This document shows positions 36,571-39,026 of a DNA stretch of 39,026 nt, piece after piece. Source of the DNA: Bacteroidales bacterium (GTDB lineage Bacteria > Bacteroidota > Bacteroidia > Bacteroidales > UBA12077); the NCBI GenBank assembly GCA_022360575.1, contig JAKSCO010000306.1:1-39026 (forward strand), written 5' to 3'. Under the pieces are notes generated by a model. That model was not told the origin of the DNA and ran no database searches. It saw nothing but the letters and a program-made list of their open reading frames with translations. Numbering within the stretch: the first letter of the stretch is position 1; every line of letters starts with the position of its first letter. The position numbers and the translations under genes were made by a program.

Positions 36571-37383
36571 TTATTTAAACGATTTTCGCTTAAGCATGCT
36601 AATCTCTACAGGAGTCAGGAACCTGAATTTTCCTCGAGGAAGATTCTTTTTTGTTAATCCGGCAAAATAAACTCGATCAAGCTTTTTTACTTTATATCCT
36701 AACGATTCGAAAATTCGGCGAACAATTCGATTTTGTCCCGAGTGGATTTCTATTCCTACCTGAGTTTTATCTTCTTCGTCTACATAGTTTATGGCATCAA
36801 TAGCAACAAAATCTTCATCTATTTGCATTCCTCCGCCAACTTTAATTAAATCGTTTTTTGTAAGATTTCTATCTAAATGTACGTGATAGATTTTCTTTTT
36901 TCTGAAACTAGGATGAGTAAGTTGTTTGGTTAGTTCGCCATCGTTTGTTAGCAATAAAACACCAGTAGTATTTTTATCTAATCTCCCTACAGGGTATACT
37001 CTTTCGGGACAAGCATTTTTAACAATATCAATAACTGTTTTTTCGGCATGTTTGTCTCTAACTGTAGTAACTACATCTTTCGGTTTGTTTAGTAAAATAT
37101 ATACTTTTTGCTCGCTGGCAACTTTCTTCTTTTTATATCTAACATCATCTTTGTGCGATACTTTTATTCCAAGTTCGGTAACAACCTTGCCGTTAACAGT
37201 AACATCTCCGGCAGTAATTAATGCATCAGCATCGCGACGAGAGCATATTCCGGCATTGGCCAGAAATTTATTCAAACGTACAGGCTCGTTTGAGGATGTT
37301 GTTTTTTCTGGTCTAGATTTATTCGATTTTATATTTTTTTGTGAAACTTGTTTTTTGCTTCTTCGGTTTTGCTCTCTCTCCAT
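36571..37383 (-). CDS. RluB/RsuA-type rRNA pseudouridine synthase
   Basis: Numbered from the ATG at 37383 it has 270 residues; a TTG two codons upstream is the alternative. A basic N-terminal tail (about 1-35) precedes an S4 RNA-binding domain (VRLNKFLANAGICSRRDADALI) and the catalytic domain with Asp in VGRLDKNTTGVLLLTNDG. The C-terminal HSGQNRIVRRIFESLGY motif fits RluB rather than RsuA. It makes pseudouridine in 23S rRNA. A -7 element (minus strand 37414-37421) is upstream. Confidence 0.88.
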   Translation of the reverse strand: MEREQNRRSKKQVSQKNIKSNKSRPEKTTSSNEPVRLNKFLANAGICSRRDADALITAGDVTVNGKVVTELGIKVSHKDDVRYKKKKVASEQKVYILLNKPKDVVTTVRDKHAEKTVIDIVKNACPERVYPVGRLDKNTTGVLLLTNDGELTKQLTHPSFRKKKIYHVHLDRNLTKNDLIKVGGGMQIDEDFVAIDAINYVDEEDKTQVGIEIHSGQNRIVRRIFESLGYKVKKLDRVYFAGLTKKNLPRGKFRFLTPVEISMLKRKSFK

Positions 37384-37413
37384 GTTCAATTAAAGTTTTC
37401 GATATTGTTTTTG

Positions 37414-37421
37414 CAAAGTTA
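37414..37421 (-). promoter_or_regulatory. -7 element for the pseudouridine synthase gene
   Basis: On the minus strand TAACTTTG matches TAnnTTTG and gives a leader of about 24 nt to the ATG at 37383. No -33 at the right spacing. Confidence 0.45.
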
Positions 37422-37522
37422 ATACAATTAACTCGAATAAAATTATTTGCATAAAGCTATTGAAAGTATCTTGTTAGTCGATAACAAAAGCAAAACTCTG
37501 TTTGCAGCAAAAAGTTTTAGAA

Positions 37523-37666
37523 TACAAAACTGTATTGAGTCAACATTTTTTAATTTTTTTATAATGCAGTATTGCATGATGTTTACATTCTCGAATGTTT
37601 TTACAATGCAGTGTTACATAGGCTTTACATTTTAAAATGTTAACACTATGCAGCATTGCGACAACC
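37523..37666. repeat. 42-bp tandem repeat with internal palindromes (array 3)
   Basis: TGCAG starts at 37565, 37607 and 37649, exactly 42 bp apart. Each full copy carries a palindrome: ACATTCTCGAATGT at 37585-37598 and ACATTTTAAAATGT at 37627-37640. A decayed copy in the same phase has ACATTTTTTAATTT at 37543. About 3.4 copies in all. It follows, on the minus strand, the DUF6261-like fragment and its terminator. Confidence 0.8.
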
Positions 37667-37683
37667 ACTATTGGTGAGAGAAA

Positions 37684-37724
37684 GCAATAAAAAACAAGTT
37701 TGGTATAAATGATCCAAACTTGTT
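37684..37724 (-). terminator. Terminator of the DUF6261-like fragment
   Basis: AACAAGTTTGG (37693-37703) pairs perfectly with CCAAACTTGTT (37714-37724). On the minus strand the stem is followed by TTTTATTG. It lies 23 bp after the fragment's stop. Confidence 0.8.
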
Positions 37725-37746
37725 AATTTTTATCAGCGATAATTTA

Positions 37747-37983
37747 TTATCGATTTAATATTTCAGATATGTTCGTATAACAAGTTTTTAGTTCAGGGGT
37801 AGGCTCTACATCTAACATTACTTCGATATACTTAATAAGTATACCCAGATTATTTTCCAAAGCGTGTCGTGTTTTTGATGCACTTTCTATACGATTTCGC
37901 TTTTCTTTGTCGCTGATGTATTTATTTAAACTTACCTCAAAGCTATTGTTTTGTCTCTTTTTATTTTTATCATTGCCGATAGT
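37747..37983 (-). pseudogene. C-terminal fragment of a DUF6261-like gene
   Basis: An open frame of 78 codons without a usable start (in-frame TAA at 37984-37986) reads KKRQNNSFEVSLNKYISD, then ASKTRHALENNLGILIKYIEVML, then EPTPELKTCYTNISEILNR-stop. This matches the end of the DUF6261-like protein at 4940-5587 (KKQNDEFEKQIAEYIDN, VVEYIEAVL, SPTDEIKRIHKELLEVFNR) over its whole length. The N-terminal two thirds are absent from the 150 bp upstream. Confidence 0.75.
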
Positions 37984-38026
37984 TTAAACGCCTTGAATTA
38001 AAATGCTTACTATAGAATTTATATAG
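37984..38026. other. Short spacer upstream of the signal peptidase promoter
   Basis: No gene or further DUF6261-like sequence was recognisable here, which marks the truncation point of the fragment. Confidence 0.5.
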
Positions 38027-38054
38027 TTTGTGTGTTTAAGTTATCTTAGGTTTG
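38027..38054 (+). promoter_or_regulatory. Candidate promoter of the signal peptidase gene
   Basis: TTTG at 38027-38030, 16 bp, then TAGGTTTG at 38047-38054, matching the Bacteroidota -33/-7 pattern. The leader to the ATG at 38132 is about 70 nt. Confidence 0.45.
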
Positions 38055-38131
38055 AGTATTTATTAGATGGAGAGGATATATTTTGAAAGAAAAATTACAA
38101 GAAATTTATAAAACCATTATTTAAAATTTAT

Positions 38132-38812
38132 ATGAGATATATTAGATATTTTAATATTGTTTTTAGTGTAATTCTTATTTGTTGGATATTATCTAATATC
38201 TTCGATATATATCGTGTTTCTTCAGCATCAATGAGTCCTACATATAATCAGGGAGATTATGTTTTAATCGCAAAAACAGAAAAGGGGATCTTTGATCTGT
38301 TTTTTAAGAAACGAAGCATTAAAAGAGGGAGTAGTTACATATTTAAATTACCCAATCATTATTCAAATCAAAAGTATTATAGCAATGATATTAATACTTT
38401 TTTTATGAAACGTTGTGTGGGAATAGCCGGAGATAGTCTTCAGATAAAAAACGAAAAGATATTTATTAATTCAAAGCCCGACAGAAAATTAGATTTGTCA
38501 AATATTGATGCAATTATAAAATTCGATATTTTGGGAGGTTACTATTATCCTCACGATTCAACTGTAAATTGGACTACGAAAAAATATGGTCCTATTTATA
38601 TTCCTAGAAGCACTGATGAAATTGTAAAAACAAACTTTAATGAGATTGTTTATAGCGATTTAATTGGAGATTATAACTCATCAAAAATATCTTTCGATGA
38701 TGATTATTATTTCTTTATAGGAGATAATAGCCGAATATCGATTGACTCAAGGCATTATGGATTTATTCCTTCGCAATGTATTGTGGGTAGAGTAGTTTGT
38801 GTTGTTTGGTAA
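38132..38812 (+). CDS. lepB: Signal peptidase I
   Basis: This 226-residue S26 peptidase has one N-terminal TM (about 7-24), catalytic Ser33 in the SASMSPT box, catalytic Lys93 (FMKRCVGIAGDSL), and the family boxes FFIGDNSRISIDSRHYGFIP and a terminal VGRVVCVVW. It cleaves signal peptides at the inner membrane. It is shorter than the main Bacteroidota LepB (often 300-470), so it is likely a secondary paralogue. Confidence 0.9.
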   Translation: MRYIRYFNIVFSVILICWILSNIFDIYRVSSASMSPTYNQGDYVLIAKTEKGIFDLFFKKRSIKRGSSYIFKLPNHYSNQKYYSNDINTFFMKRCVGIAGDSLQIKNEKIFINSKPDRKLDLSNIDAIIKFDILGGYYYPHDSTVNWTTKKYGPIYIPRSTDEIVKTNFNEIVYSDLIGDYNSSKISFDDDYYFFIGDNSRISIDSRHYGFIPSQCIVGRVVCVVW

Positions 38813-38837
38813 ACTATTTAACTTTTTTAAATAAATC

Positions 38838-38875
38838 TAAGACAAGCTTGTCTTACTAAGCTTATCTTTTTTTAG
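38838..38875 (+). terminator. Palindrome and probable terminator after lepB
   Basis: TAAGACAAGCTTGTCTTA at 38838-38855 is a perfect 18-bp palindrome. A partly overlapping stem GACAAGCTT/AAGCTTATC (one mismatch) ends at a T-run (38866-38873). Confidence 0.6.
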
Positions 38876-38906
38876 TACATTTAAGAAAATTTTACTCTAA
38901 AATATT

Positions 38907-39026
38907 ATGACCCCAAAACTACTTCTCATTTCTTTATTCATTTCAGGTGTTTTTTGTTCGTGTAGTTTAGACAATAAATCCGAACAAAATAATGATATGG
39001 AAAAACTTAAGCATTCCGAAAAAAAA
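38907..39026 (+). CDS. Lipoprotein, N-terminal part (cut by window end)
   Basis: Starts ATG at 38907 (MTPKLLLISLFISGVFCSCSL) with a lipoprotein-type signal; Cys17 or Cys19 is the likely modified residue. The rest (DNKSEQNNDMEKLKH...) is charged and too short to classify. The frame is still open at the last base of the window. Confidence 0.65.
   Translation, partial: MTPKLLLISLFISGVFCSCSLDNKSEQNNDMEKLKHSEKK

Noticed and set aside
37447-37635. 62-codon plus-strand frame across array 3
   Set aside because: It spans the repeat and has repeated M-F-T-x-x-N-V-F segments caused by the 42-bp period, which is divisible by three.

Overview
The window is AT-rich chromosomal DNA from a member of the Bacteroidota, most likely a Bacteroidales/Marinilabiliales-type anaerobe or facultative anaerobe. 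Lines of evidence are the purH-mreB-mreC-mreD-mrdA-rodA and lysS-gpsA-pgi gene orders, a lysyl-tRNA synthetase with the Bacteroidota C-terminal extension, DUF5686 and carboxypeptidase-regulatory-like surface proteins, an RprXY-like two-component pair, promoters of the TAnnTTTG type instead of sigma70 boxes, and few Shine-Dalgarno sequences. A hybrid-cluster protein operon suggests low-oxygen life with nitrosative stress. No tRNA, rRNA, intact transposon or CRISPR array was seen.

Layout. 1-6000 is mostly accessory: a BFN/UVR protein, a nucleoside permease, a compact cassette of small HTH protein, double-glycine peptide and CPBP membrane protease (2405-3706), a carboxypeptidase-regulatory-like secreted protein, a DUF6261-like protein, then six copies of a 41-bp tandem repeat. 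6000-13000 (minus strand) holds a DUF1684 lipoprotein, a secreted thioredoxin-like protein preceded by a small frame-disrupted ORF, two cupins, hybrid cluster protein and its ferredoxin partner. 13000-14150 is a gene-poor gap with a second 41-bp array. 14150-20050 holds a U32 peptidase, a sensor kinase/regulator pair, a secreted class I glutamine amidotransferase and a LytTR regulator. 20260-27470 is the cell-shape operon. 27880-32000 holds lysS-gpsA-pgi. The rest holds a small hypothetical protein, a PlsC-type acyltransferase, a DUF5686 outer-membrane protein, an RluB-type pseudouridine synthase, a third tandem array (42 bp) beside a DUF6261-like gene fragment, a signal peptidase I and the start of a lipoprotein gene cut by the window end.

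Most notable signals. (1) In the HTH/GG-peptide/CPBP cassette, the HTH protein itself ends in the same K-L-E-x-x-D-(I/L)-x-K-(I/V)-x-G-G motif as the leader of the peptide next to it. (2) A DUF6261-like gene and a separate DUF6261-like fragment are each followed by a terminator and then by a tandem array of 41 or 42 bp, close to four helical turns; a third 41-bp array shares ordered motifs with the first on the opposite strand. (3) A junction scar at 7074-7157 joins a copy of the 3' end of the thioredoxin-like gene to the 3' end of a lost CPBP gene. Functions of these elements are inference; housekeeping assignments are secure.
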